Source of the DNA: Ananas comosus
Lineage: Eukaryota; Streptophyta; Magnoliopsida; Poales; Bromeliaceae
Direction of reading: 5' to 3'
Assembly: GCF_001540865.1 (NCBI RefSeq)
Contig: NC_033626.1
Coordinates: 14,389,422 to 14,453,421, forward strand
Length of the DNA: 64,000 bases
Below, in pieces: positions 41,661 through 54,100 of the stretch. The notes under the pieces were generated by a model. That model searched no databases. It was not told where the DNA came from and was given only the letters and a program-made list of their open reading frames with translations. A program made the position numbers and the translations under genes. Numbering within the stretch: position 1 is the first letter of the stretch; each line of letters starts with the position of its first letter.

Positions 41661-44206
41661 ATGGGCGAGACTAACGGCGACGTACGGACCCCCGTGACTA
41701 ACGGCGGCGGACCCCCGGCGTCCGTGACGGAGCCGGCGGTATTCCGGGGGACGGAATATTCCCTCGTCCGTACCATCGTCGCCCTCGCCGTTTGGCTCGG
41801 CGGCATCCACTTGAACGTCGCGCTCGTCCTAACGGCGCTCCTCCTCCTCCCCGCCCGCCTCGCTGCATTGTCCGTACCCTCCCACCCCACCTCTCCCTTT
41901 TCTTTTTTTCTTTTTGCTGTTGTTGTTGTTGTTGTTGTTGTTGTTGTCGTCCTCCTCCTCCTCCTCTTCCCATTTTGCCCTTGTGACTCTCCGGTAATTA
42001 CCCTTGCGGCCCTTCACCGCAGGGTTTTTGGGCTTCTGCTCTTCTTCATGGTGATTCCTCTCAACGATAAGAACAAATTTGGCCTCAGCTTGTCCAGGTG
42101 AGCTCTCAGGCGATTTCATAGCTATATCTTGTTATGTTATAAGGACTATTTCTCTTTTTTAACTTTTTCACCTTTTGAGAGTGTGAGAAATGTAGGTACA
42201 TTTGCAAATATGCTTGCGGATACTTCCCTATTACCCTTCACGTTGAGGATATACAGGCTTTCGATCCAAATCGTGCTTATGGTAAACCTGCTAGTAGATC
42301 CTCTTCAGTTTACAAAAGCCAATTCGCCGGAACCAGTTTTAGTCTTATATGTGCATTGTTATCTATAATAAGTTTCTTCAGCCTTTGTTGGCTAGAAGAT
42401 GGAGTAATGGAGTGGTCAAAGCTGTGGTGGGGTTATAATTTGCAATTTTACATATGCAGTGTTTGGTTATGAGCCGCATTCTGTGTTGCCTATCGGCATT
42501 TGTATTCTTGGGGATCACACAGGGTTTATGCCTCTGCCTAATATCAAGGTTCTCGCAAGCAGCGCAGTAAGTTTCTCGAGCCCAGGACTAACTTTTTTGG
42601 AAGAGCAAATATGATTGAAAGCATGGTGGTATATTTGATTGCACGTACATATTGTGGTTAGGTGTTCTATACTCCAATTCTAAGACAGATTTGGACTTGG
42701 CTGGGGTTGATCTCTGCGTCGAGAAAGAACTTCTATGCCCACCTTGCAGCTGGTTATAGTTGTGTCGTCGTGCCAGGTGGCGTGCAAGAGATTCTTCATA
42801 TGGATCATGATTCGGAGGTTTAATAATTTTTTCATTTGGTTTTTTAATACTGCCTTTTAGCTTGCTTTTCTATTCATAAGTACATCTTGAACAAGCAAAG
42901 ACTAAATATCAATATGAAGTACAGGATGTAAGCCTCATTTTTGAGAATCCTGATAAATTCAATCGAAATGGTACTATGACTGAATAGCTTATGAATCCTC
43001 TATTTGGTACATCAGTTCGGGCTGCTGAATGTAGCATGTTTGAGCAATATGGACTGCATTCTGTCTTCTGTTTTCTCCAAGTCATGTTAAAGGGAAAAAA
43101 AAAAAACCTAAATGTTCCGTCTTTGCTCTGCCATTAGAAGCTTTCCTATAAGTGCAGTGGCACAATGTCGAACCTTCGTTTGATGGATTTTTCTTTTTCC
43201 AAATGTTTGCGTTCTAAAGACAACAATTTAAGACTTATGCTCTGGAAGTTTCTTGTTTTTGATAAATAGGTGGCTTTCCTTAAATCGAGAAAGGGGTTCG
43301 TCCGGATAGCTATGGAGATGGGCTGCCCTTTAGTTCCTGTTTTCTGTTTCGGTCAGGTATTATTTCGCCTTTTTATCACATAAGTATACAATCAAACAAC
43401 GGTCGTACTTCAGGCCATGTAATCATTCCTAACTATATGTTTCCAAAGATGAAAAGGTTAACCAGCTTTGGTTTTAAAATGTCTCACTTGTAATTTTTGA
43501 GATACATATCCGTCTCCAATATTAGATTAATTACCGTTATGGAAACATTTTTTAGTTTGTGCTTCTGAGACATAGTTTACTGTTTCTAATTCTTTTCTTT
43601 TTCCTTCTATTGTAGAGTAATGTTTACAAGTGGTGGAAGCCCAGCGGAAAATTATTCTTTAAGATTGCTAGAGCAATAAAGTTTACTCCAATAATCTTTT
43701 GGGGAAGAATGGGGTACCTACTATTTCTTATCTGATCTGTTACACTTTAGTATTTTTCCTCCATTTTCATCTGTTTGTTCAAAATTGAGAGTAATATATG
43801 TGAAATAAAATTTGTATTCTCTTACTTGAATAAAGGACTCCTATCCCATTTCAAAAGGCAATGCATGTAGTAGTTGGAAGACCTATCGAGCTCGTGAAAA
43901 ACCCCCGGCCTACTGTGGATGAGGTGAATAACTTTCAAAACTTCCTTGACATTATATGTGGAAACATCCTAAAACAACTTTGAAAGATAGTACATCTGCA
44001 GATTGTTTCTCAATTATGAAGACCTTCACGGTGAAATACATTCTATCTATCAAGTGTTGCTAGTTGCTACTGTAATCCTTTGTATCTTTTTTCTTGGTCG
44101 ACAGGTAAATCACGTCCATGCACAATTTGTGGTGGCTCTACAAGAGCTTTTTGAGAAGTACAGGGCCAGGGTGGGATCTTCTGATCTACATCTTAGAGTT
44201 CTATAG
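41661..44206 (+). CDS. DGAT2: Diacylglycerol O-acyltransferase 2 (DGAT2)
   Basis: Nine exons: 41661-41869, 42023-42097, 42196-42281, 42460-42566, 42662-42817, 43270-43356, 43616-43713, 43836-43923, 44105-44206, giving 335 residues, normal for plants. The ER-membrane enzyme adds an acyl group from acyl-CoA to diacylglycerol, the last step of triacylglycerol synthesis. Evidence: a hydrophobic hairpin at about 38-82, then the plant active-site motif EPHS at 128-131 in [14 protein letters not shown], and the conserved blocks [64 protein letters not shown] and [11 protein letters not shown]. The ATG at 41661 is chosen; the frame is open 6 codons upstream without an ATG. Intron 1 (153 bp) is itself open and in frame, and its donor, TT|GTCCGT, is weak. 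Confidence 0.95.
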
Positions 44207-45291
44207 TGTTGGTACTATAACGGTAAGCTAATAAATCTGTTTCCTATGGTCCTTACATTGTACGCAACAAAACATAACAAGTGCTTTATGCTCGGGAAAC
44301 AAATTTTCTCTAGTTTTTAATATATCTGATCGCCAACTCCATTATAATATTATCTTAGATCTGCAAGTTATTATGATTAGCAGCCTGAAAAGCCAACAGT
44401 GCTAGCTTCTTTGATTGAAATTTCAAGAGTTGCTCTACTCATACTTAGCATTTTGACACTTTCTAGCATGAAAAGTGGTTTTACAATGATCACCTTTTTA
44501 TTGTGAGAAACAATGAGAAGCTAAGTTTACCTCAAAAGGGATCAAGGTTTAAAACTCTTTTTTTGATGGCATCTTCGATCAGTTGAATTGAGTAAATCAC
44601 CTTCTATTGAGCCATCTTATTGCCCAGCTGCTGTTGGATTAATGCACAGAGGTTTGAAGTGAATTTCTAAAGTGTAGTCTGGAAGAACAAGTCATACATC
44701 TCAAGTTTCAGTGAAGTAAGATTGGTTTTTAAAGTTCTGCTCCAGCGCCGAAGCCGTGGTTTATCATAAGGTCCGTGGTGTTTTATGCTTTTGTTCATCA
44801 TGGTTTCTTTATCTTCTCGTGATTGTCAACATGTTTATTGCATCAACTTCTTTCCTTTCACTTGCTTGAATGCGAGTAAACACAAGCATGTGACCAAATT
44901 TAAGGGACGACAACCAATAACAACAAATATTTGCTTAGTCAACGGCTGCTGATGCCGACTGAAATCTACCATGAAACTAAACATCATGTAAATTACGAAT
45001 TTCAAATTGGATGGATAGCTGGAAAAAGTCAGATCTGAACAGCTAAATTCTAGTACAAGGCTAGAGTTTTGGCTATCCGTGTTGCAATAAATTCAGAGGT
45101 GGTGTTTAACTCAGTTTGGATCAGTATTTGTGCGGTAAAAGTTGACCTAATCTTTCCACCTAGCTTATCATTAAGTTGTATTCAGAATTGAGAACGTTTA
45201 TAGTCAAAAACAAGTAGCTCTATAATAAATCGTGAATTTATGATTTGCTATAAAGAGGGACAATTCATTACTTCTGTCTACCGCAAGAGAG

Positions 45292-45568
45292 GGACAAAGA
45301 TTTTTTGGGCATCGTCTGTAAGCAACTTGTTTGGGGATGATGCCGATGGGCGCCGCGTGGTGTGCTGGTGCCCATCGCGACCCTAGAAACAGAAAAAATA
45401 AAAGAAAATTAAAATTTGTCGGCTCCGATTTTTTAGAGAGAGAGAGAAAGAAGCAGGTGAGAGAAAGGGACGGTTGCGATGGGTGTTCGCAGTCGCACAC
45501 CACGTTGTGCCCATAGACTCCGGCCCCAAACAACTTGTTTCGGGACGGATGCCCATTAAATTTTTGTT
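45292..45568. mobile_element. MULE-type MITE with long inverted arms
   Basis: A 277-bp element flanked by the 10-bp direct repeat CGCAAGAGAG at 45282-45291 and 45569-45578. The arms are inverted repeats over about 100 bp: CAACTTGTTTGGGG at 45323 faces CCCCAAACAACTTGTTT at 45525, and TTGGGCATC near the left end faces GATGCCCATTAA near the right. A target duplication of 9-11 bp with long terminal inverted repeats is typical of Mutator-like MITEs. There is no coding capacity. Confidence 0.75.
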
Positions 45569-45604
45569 CGCAAGAGAGGTATATGAAACTGATTTAAATG
45601 ACAC

Positions 45605-45780
45605 AACTCAGTCAATGGTGATAAGGACGTAAGTCAGTTGTCAATGGTGATAAGGACATAAGGATAATATGGTTGACTTAAACAATAAATTCATTCAATT
45701 GTGGATTATATGGACGACTTAAGCAAGACGGGTCATTCAATGGTGGTAAGGACGTAAGGATAATATGATCGACTTAAATC
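45605..45780. repeat. Local repeats of a ~40-bp motif
   Basis: Variants of TCAATGGTGATAAGGACGTA and AGGATAATATGGTCGACTTAA recur about three times between 45612 and 45778. They are diverged and incomplete. Confidence 0.6.
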
Positions 45781-46392
45781 TGTACTGGTATAAAGAATTG
45801 TGATTGTACTGTAGTTGATAGTGTTTAGTGGTTTCTTGTTGCATAATAAATGATTAATTTACATTGTAAGTTTTTTTTCTACTCCCCGCCCCCACCTTAA
45901 GCCGTTGGATGCCGTTCTGAGTTGTCGAGTGATCCAGTGATTTAGCCAAAGCATATTTAGGAAGTGAATCTTTGAGGTTACAAGTATGAAAATTTTGCAG
46001 TAATTTTGTAAGGATGGTATAAGCATCAATTAGTGCCATTTAAGTATGTTGGTATCGTTTAGAGTGGGTCTTTTCAGTTTTTTCTCCTTTTTTTTTTTTT
46101 TTGGAGAGAGAGCAACTGCATTCTTATTATTCAACAATTGTAGCTTTTAATGTGTAGTTATTATTTTATTACTTGTTGGAAACTAAACAATATAGTGGAC
46201 TTGGGGAAAAGGCCAAAGCACCATATTATAGATAAGAGGACAATAAAAAGCATTTCAGAGGATTGCATCGAGTGCCAGAGGAATCTATTCGTGTGGAAAC
46301 GGGGGGCAAGTTCACAAGATTAGAAGAGATTCCAAACAGGTTGGTTAGTAAGAGAGCACATCATGCATGTGGAAGCCCCTATATAAATAAAG

Positions 46393-46707
46393 TTTTTTTT
46401 TTTTTTTTTTTTGAGAAAGAGGTAGTATGTTATCCGCTTCATTCATTCAGAAGGAGAATTAAGCTATATAGGTGAGGCAACACAGGCCTCGGGGGATGGC
46501 GGAAAAAAACTAAACTGAAAAAAAAAAAAAGCTGACGAACCCTCGGAATGACCCCAAACAGCTGACGATCTTTAGGATGGTCCAAACAGACCCAACTCTC
46601 AAGATTTTTAAGATTAAACAGCTGACGAACCTGCGGGTGAACCTTAGCCCAGTGGAGTGACATAACCATAACTGTTAGTTTTTCTTTTTTCGGTTTAGTT
46701 TTTTCCG
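46393..46707 (-). mobile_element. LINE-like (non-LTR) insertion with perfect 16-bp target duplication
   Basis: Flanked by CCCTATATAAATAAAG at 46377-46392 and 46708-46723. The left boundary is a long poly-T, that is, a poly-A tail on the minus strand. On the minus strand the 3' end reads GAGGCCTGTGTTGCCTCACC ... GAATGAATGAAGCGGATAAC and ...CTACCTCTTTCTC before poly-A. Three internal GTTCGTCAGCT/GATCGTCAGCT motifs (46526, 46559, 46619 on the plus strand as AGCTGACGA) give a repetitive body. No tRNA-like head is present, so this is probably a 5'-truncated LINE end or an unrelated SINE. Confidence 0.75.
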
Positions 46708-47792
46708 CCCTATATAAATAAAGCTAGTTGCTTATTGTCTTGCATGATTCCTATTTCTACAATGAGCCTTTTTTTTTTTTCTAAAGAGAGAAAAAAAGAA
46801 AGAAAGAAAGAAAAGATACCACTTCATATACAGATTAATTAAGAGATTAAGAATGCTAGTAGCCGGGGAGAGCCACTGCCGCATAAATATGTAAGCTTGT
46901 TGCAGCTGATACCTAAGATGGTAAAATATGAAACCCGTAGTTGATGCACGTTTTGAAGCAGCTATTGCTTAGTTGCTAACATAAATTAATTAATAACTCT
47001 ATATTTTTATTAAAATTCTGTTTAGATGTATGAATATTTTGTTGATATATTTTCATAGTTTACTCAAAAAATTGTATATTTGGACTATTAAAAGTGTGAT
47101 CAAATATTTAAAATAAAATAGCACATTTGATTCAAGTTATTTTTTTAAAATAATATAAATCATTTTGTAGATAAAATATTATATTCTATCAAATTATAGA
47201 TTGCAAGATCATTCAAAAAGTAAATTTTTTTTTTTTTTACTTATAATCATATTAGAAAAATTTTATATCAATGACATTTAAGTAGGACCAAAAGTAAATA
47301 AACAAGCACGTTTGGTAACTTGCTTAAAAGAGGTTGGTCTAAAAACCAACAATGTATTATGCATGGTTGAGAAGTTGAGACTGTTAATTTTATTAGTGGG
47401 ATGCATACGTAGTAAATTTTCTATGTTCAACATTTTAGAAGGTAGATGCATTTTATTTTTGTAACAGAGGTTAGGGGTGTATTGGAGCTTCTATTAGAAA
47501 GCAGCATAATAAAAAAAAAAACAGCAAATAATTTGATTTTAGCTGTTGCGTGTTGTTGGATGATTTGGCGGGTTTAGAAAGCAATCTTATAACTCCTTAG
47601 CCGTCGTTAAACAAGTACATTATGTGGGAAAGAAATGGACTGAATTTTGCTGAACTAAGTGACGGATTTTGATTTTCTATTGTAGTCTCACTGTTTTTTT
47701 TTTTTTTGGTCCTCATCTTTTTTGAGGCTCTGATTCCTCAATGACTGTAACTAAAAAACTTGGTAGGTGAAGGACAAAAGTAAAGATGAAAC

Positions 47793-47821
47793 ANATATAT
47801 ATATATATATATATATATATA
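47793..47821. repeat. (AT)n microsatellite with an unresolved base
   Basis: About 13 AT units directly after an N at 47794. The N suggests ambiguous reads or a polymorphic repeat length. Confidence 0.85.
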
Positions 47822-49722
47822 AGCAGCTCCAATCTCGAGAGAAAAGTTTGATTTTCCAAAAAATGGTATAGTTTAGAACGCGTGGCAAATTAAGAAATCG
47901 CAAGTACGTCCAACTTGTGATTCTCGTGTGATCTTACAAACGTGCTATAGTGGACGTGCAAGGAACCTAAACATGTGCACAGTTGAGAGAGAATACAAAA
48001 AAAAAAGAAAGAAAAGAAAAGAAAAGAAAAATAGAGAGGGAGAGATATTGTGTTAATTACTTCGGAGCCGAGCTTTAGATATTCATGTGTTTTATATGGC
48101 TCGAGTATCCATCGTTGGATTATCGTGTGAAACGGAACTAGCTAGGGTTATAATAATCAAGTATTCAAACCATTCTCCAACTCTATGTTTGCTTTTCATC
48201 TCTCTCGAATTTATATCTTTCTCTATTTCGGATTTTTTTTATATTTTTACTTATCAGATTGTTTTTAAAAATTATTCTGTATTATTCAAGTTCTATTTAT
48301 CAACGAATGCCGAATCTGCAGGTTTTTCACTTCAAAAAAGTAAATTTACTTTTTTTTAAAAAAAATCCTTTGAATCGAAGTTGAGCTCAAATATTGGTTG
48401 TTTATTTTTCCTACGTTGTTTATTTTATCTACTTCACTTTGCTCCTGAATTTGTTTTCAGTTCTCTTTATCTCTGGTAAAATATTTGACAAATAGAAATA
48501 TTTTGAGCTAGCTTAGCTTCTCTTGCAACAACGGACGTGAGGTAAATACAAGGCCTTGAGGTTTATGAGCAAATCAAATTAAGCTCAATTTAAAATTTCT
48601 GATTCTAAGAGGAGATCGAAGAATTTTTCGACAGAGTGCTTTTTTAACAACGATCAACCAAGGTTGATAAACAGTTCGTGTGATTTAGCATTAATGTATT
48701 TACGAAGACACTGTCACGCAGTTCATAAAAGCTCCAACTAATTCTCAAGCTATCTTATAGATTGTGGTATTGTGCAGTAGCGGGCGTAATTCCTAATGCG
48801 ATTTTTTTCCCGTATTTGCACATTAATTTGTTGCCATATTCGCTTATGGACACCTCCATTTCGTTGTCCACACAATCTTAATGAAGCCACGTGAAATTGT
48901 CCCCTAGATTTTGGGTGTGTATTTCTCTTTTTCTGGTCACAAGTCCTTTATCATCTGGGTCCATAAACAATCCATATGTATTGAATATTTCAATATTCAG
49001 AATTGTGAATTAATTCTATGGAAGTCAATTGAATAGGCTTCAAATTTTACTGAATCATGCTTAATTTCGACCTCCTAATTGTGTTTCGTTTTTAATATTA
49101 GGCATTTGTTTTAGTTAAGAAAGAATTGTTACTGCTGATAATTAGGATGTCTATCATCACTGTTTAGTCATCATTTTATAATCAAAGCCGTATCACTCTT
49201 ATATATTTTGCTATGCAAACTACGACCTCAAATTATAAGATCTCATGCTCATATTGTTCATTAAACTTTTTTTTTTTTTTGTTTCAATTGAACCACCTAT
49301 GACGATCTCAAATTAACAGTATTTTGCAAGCTGAAACACTAGCTAGAATAGAAACTTCATTTTATCTAGTTATGTATAATTTTAAGCTACTATGCCATGA
49401 CTTGGTTACTTTTGAAAAATTTTTTATTTTTTGACAGTAACATACTCCTTGTTTTCTTTTTAGTGCATTGCACGATTTTTGAGCTTCCCGTGCTATGGAA
49501 AGTTCTGTTGATAAAAAGGGAATCGCGAGCAAAATCAAACCTGCTAATTTCGCTCTGTCTCTTTCTTTAATTCGTAAGAACAGCTTAAGTAGTCCTCAAA
49601 AATACCATCATAAATAATTAATTCATTTATCAGTATTAAAATATCTTCATTCTTTTGCCAATAGTTCTCTTGTGCATTTGACGGAAAAGCACAAAAATCA
49701 TAATTAACAAAAGATTACATCA

Positions 49723-49886
49723 CCGACCATCCCTAGCGTAAGTGGCAAAAGGACTTGATGGTTGGTATCCGAGATTCAAGTTCGAATCCTAGTTGATTCA
49801 CATTTACAGCTAAGTTTATTTCTAAATAAAATGAACAAAGCGGGTAGCTTGCTATCTATCTCTCTCAAAAAAAAAAAAAAACACAA
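49723..49886 (+). mobile_element. tRNA-derived SINE, copy C (complete)
   Basis: The best copy: starts ACCGACCATCCCTAGCGTAAG (A-box-like TAGCGTAAGTGG), B-box-like AGTTCGAATCC, tail AAGCGGGTAGCTTGCTATC, TCTCTC and poly-A. It is flanked by a perfect 15-bp target duplication ACAAAAGATTACATC at about 49708-49722 and 49887-49901. The intact duplication and tail indicate a fairly recent insertion. Confidence 0.88.
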
Positions 49887-50194
49887 AACAAAAGATTACA
49901 TCTCGGGGCTGTTTGGTTTAAATTGTGTAATATATCAAAAATATTAAAATGACAAATTTATTTTTAATTTATCAAGCTACTTCCGTGAATTACTAATGAT
50001 TCTCATCAAGTATAGAAATGAAAATATCTCTTAATTCATAATAATATAATATTCCTATCATCTCAAAATCTATAATGATTTCACCAATCCACTAATATCT
50101 TTTATAATAATTTATTTGAATTGAATAGTAATAATTTAAATATTGTCGATAGCAAATATAGAAAATTAATTTTTTTGGAAAGGAGGGACCTATA

Positions 50195-50535
50195 CTACCG
50201 GGTCATTGTCTGTGCGTTGGAAGGTGGTCTATACTCTGTAGAGTCGGAAAGGAGAAAGGACTAGGGATATTGGATTTAGAAATTTTAAATATAGTTTTAC
50301 TGGTGAAATGGTGGTAGAGATTCCTCTCGGGCAAAACCCGTTAGTGGGGCTTCCTTACTGAAGGTCTATACTACTCTTGAAGAAGTCCGTTTGGAGAAGA
50401 TGTCTCTTTCGGACCTAATTTATAGTGGTAGCGGAACGTTTTAGCTGCTAGGGCTCTTTTTTTTAAGTACGAAGTTTCATGCTTGTTTGGAGATGGAGAT
50501 AAAGTGAATTTTTGGCCGGATATCTGGATACGAAT
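50195..50535 (+). pseudogene. Decayed LINE reverse-transcriptase C-terminal remnant
   Basis: Forward translation gives GLGILDLEILNIVLLVKWW, a stop, RFLSG; then, after frame changes, FGDGDKVNFWPDIWI. These match the order GLGxRNLxxFNxALLxKWWWRF ... GDGxxxxFWxDxW typical of the region after the reverse transcriptase in plant L1-type LINE ORF2. Stops and frameshifts show it is dead. Neither end of the element was found. Confidence 0.65.
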
Positions 50536-50980
50536 TAATGAACCTTTAGAATTAATATTTTTAAAATAATAATATTTTTTTGAAATTGTCTTTTTAAAAA
50601 TCTCGCATATTAATTCGTATTAGCTAGTTATAATGTTGGTATGATTTGTACTGTTTCATCAACCAAAATTAATTAATTCTGTTCCCTGGCCAAACTGCAT
50701 CTGGGCGGTGCCGCACAGTACTATACAGTTGTCACAGTCTGTTTTTTTTTATTTAAAAAAAAATCAAAATCTCCTAACATTAACAATATACAAACTCAAG
50801 CAATCCTACACGCGCATTCGGTGTACAAGAGACTCACACACACCAACTCCTCACCGCAACCGTTCGATCGCCCTGCTAATAAGCACGGAGCCGCACCTTC
50901 TCTTGTAATCTGAACCGTCCATTCGAATAACCATTTGGAGTTGAAAGTTGAAACAAAAGAAATGGGGATGGGGAGGAGAG

Positions 50981-51035
50981 CACGTGACGGTAGCCCGACT
51001 GGGCGGTGACCCTACCGCGGTGTTACGCTATTAAA
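50981..51035 (+). promoter_or_regulatory. HMG-CoA reductase promoter: G-box and TATA-like box
   Basis: CACGTGAC at 50981-50988 (a G-box/ABRE core) lies about 40 bp upstream of TATTAAA at 51029-51035, which is 130 bp before the ATG. G-boxes bind bZIP and bHLH factors that respond to light, ABA or jasmonate; the response here is inferred. Confidence 0.5.
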
Positions 51036-51164
51036 GCGCCCCGAACTTCTCCTCCCCGTTCGTCCCCCGCCCTTCACAAAAGCCAAAGCGGTTGCGGTTG
51101 CGGCGGCGGCGGTGCGGGGTGCGGTGCGGTGCGCTTCCTCTATCCCTCTTGCGCTCAACGCCAC

Positions 51165-54100
51165 ATGGAAGTTCGCCGGAGATTCCCCCATGGCTCCGCG
51201 GCGAGCCGTCCGCCGGCGCCGGGGACCTCCAAGAACCGCCGCGGCGGAGGCGGGGGCGCCACCGCGTCCGCTGCCGCCGACCGGGTTCAGGCATCGGACG
51301 CGCTCCCGCTCCCGATCCGGCACACGAACCTCCTCTTCTCCGCCATCTTCGCGGCGTCGCTGGTGTACCTGATGCGGCGGTGGCGCGAGAAGATCCGGTC
51401 CTCGACCCCGCTCCACGTGGTCGGCCTCGCCGAGATATTCGCCATCTTCGGGCTCGTCGCCTCCCTCATCTACCTCCTCAGCTTCTTCGGCATCGCCTTC
51501 GTCCAATCCATCGTCTCCTCCAACGACGAGGAGGACGACTTCCTCCTCGCCCCCCCGTCCGCGCCGCCACAAACCCCCGCCGCCCCCGCGCCCTGCTCCC
51601 TCCTCGTCTCCTCCGAGTCGGCCGCGGCCGCTGCGGAGAAAATGCCTGAGGAGGACGAGGAGATCGCGGCCTCCGTGGTCGCCGGGAAGACCCCCTCGTA
51701 CCTCCTCGAGACCAAGCTGGGAGACTGCCGGAGAGCCGCGGGGATCCGGAGGGAGGCGCTGCGCCGGATCACCGGAAGGGGAATGGAGGGCCTCCCGCTC
51801 GACGGCTTCGATTACGGGTCCATCCTGGGGCAGTGCTGCGAGCTCCCGGTGGGGTACGTGCAGCTCCCCGTGGGGATCGCGGGGCCGCTGGTGCTCGACG
51901 GGAGGGAGTACTATATCCCGATGGCGACGACGGAGGGTTGCCTCGTGGCGAGCACCAACAGGGGCTGCAAGGCCATCGCCGAGTCGGGAGGCGCCGACAG
52001 CGTCGTCTTGCGCGACGGGATGACGCGGGCGCCCGCCGTGCGCCTGCCCTCCGCCCGGAGAGCCGCCGATCTCAAGGCCTTCATGGAGGACCCCGCCAAT
52101 TTTGAAACCCTAGCCCTCGTCTTCAACAGGTAATTAACCTAATTAGTTAATTTTCTCTCCCTCCTCCCCGCACTTGCTAGCCTCGATTTTTTTTTTTGGA
52201 TCAAAAATGGGGGAATCCATTTCCTCATTTCCCGCTTGTCTGATGTATGTGATGGTTGTTTGGTAGCTGTGTAGTTCTTCGTTCGGTGGATTTTGACCGA
52301 AGGATAGATCTCGCCATCCGGGTAAAATTCGTGCCATTATTGAAACATCGAGAGGGTGATGGTCGCTTGTTTTTTTATTTTCTATTTTGGACGTATCCCG
52401 ATATCAATTTATCTTTGTGGTGTTTTGTGATTGGTTTATGTTGTCTTTTTTTTTAAAAAAATCTTTCTTTCTCTCGGTTTGAGTCGTAACCTTTTTCTGT
52501 TAACTCGCCTTTTGGTTTGAATGACTGCTTGCTTTTGGTGCTTACTCAATCAGCGATATACATATCTACTTTCCACCATAATTAGCGTTATACATATCTA
52601 CTTTCCACTATAATCCGCAACGCACGGAGATTTAAGACATCACCTATGCGCTCTTCGAACATTACAGGTCCAGCAGATTTGCGAGGCTCCAGAGTGTCCA
52701 ATGTGCGCTCGCTGGGAGGAACCTGTACATGCGATTCACCTGCAGCACGGGAGATGCCATGGGGATGAACATGGTTTCAAAGGGTGTCCAAAACGTATTG
52801 GACTACCTGCAGAGTGACTTCCCCGACATGGACATCATCAGCATCTCTGGTTCGATTCTTTCCCCGCTGCTTTAAGTTAGTTGATGCAGTTTAAGCTAAT
52901 CGTCATGTGGCTTATAGGCTTCATAGGCTCACTCATTAGTTGACTGACACGAAATGAGAAACAAAATCTATAAACCAAGAACTCCAACATGTCAAGTTCT
53001 TCATTCTGATTTTCAAAAGTAAAAGAATTGACTTTATGCATATTTGTTATTCTGGAAAAATATTAATTCTTTATGCGTCAGCCCTGATGTTTCTTATTTG
53101 ATCAGGTAACTTCTGTTCTGATAAGAAACCAGCCGCTGTGAATTGGATCGAAGGTCGTGGGAAGTCGGTGGTTTGTGAGGCGACCATCAAGGGGGAGGTG
53201 GTGAAGAAGGTCTTAAAGACTAATGTATCAGCACTTGTGGAACTCAACATGATCAAGAATCTAGCTGGATCAGCGGTTGCTGGAGCTCTTGGAGGGTTCA
53301 ATGCTCATGCCAGCAACATTGTGTCTGCAATATTCATAGCCACTGGCCAGGATCCTGCTCAAAATGTGGAGAGCTCTCACTGCATCACCATGATGGAAGC
53401 TGTGAATGATGGCCAGGATCTTCACATCTCTGTTACCATGCCATCAATTGAGGTAATTTAAAATCTTCTGTTTACATCTTTAATGCTGTCATATGCATGC
53501 GATGGTTTTATGGCCTTTCTATTCCAACAACAACAATTGCGAAGCACGTTTCCATATGTTCCATTTGCTCTACATGGTTTTCTTTTTTCTGTTTATCTCT
53601 ATCGTTGATACAACAACATCTGCTTCCATTAACCTGTCAGACCTTGCTTGCATTTTTCTTTTTTTTAATTTTAAAAAATTACCTCGTCATCTTTTGGCCG
53701 TGACTTAGATGTGACATTCACCTATCTTCAGCTGAGTCCTCCCTTAGTTGTTCCTAAGCTAGGACGTACGCATGTATTCCCCATACACCTAGCTTCATCT
53801 GCGTGCCCCCCTACTTGTTCCTTAGCTTGGATGTATGCAATTGCAATCCTTGGCACGTCGCACTTTTGTTTTCGAGCTCTGTTCCATCAGTATAACCTTA
53901 TTGTGTTGAATCTATTTCCTGTAACTGTGTCATGTCAACATGGATGAATAAGTTTAAGGATATATAACATGCCAGTGGTTGCGATCAATGCAAGCTAAGA
54001 ATAGCACTTGCAGAGGACAAGTTGCACAAAAATTGAAGAACAATAAAAAGGTTTCAGATGTTTAGGGAATTATACATCAGATATTTCATACCGCACCTGT

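Larger units (their letters stand above)
44207..51164. other. Seven-kilobase transposon-rich intergenic region
   Basis: No host gene is seen. It holds a MULE-type MITE (45292-45568), short local repeats (45605-45780), a LINE-like insertion (46393-46707), an (AT)n run beside an unresolved base at 47794, a SINE (49723-49886), a decayed reverse-transcriptase fragment (about 50200-50535) and the HMG-CoA reductase promoter at the right end. The interval 46860-49700 is AT-rich with nothing recognisable. Confidence 0.6.

Noticed and set aside
49903..49925. Another MITE start (GGGGCTGTTTGGTTTAAATT)
   Set aside because: No partner end was found in the following kilobase; it may be a truncated element.
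51006..51164. Longer HMGR N-terminus starting at 51006
   Set aside because: The frame is open there, but the stretch contains the likely TATA-like box and leader, and known HMGR proteins start MEVRRR or similar at 51165.
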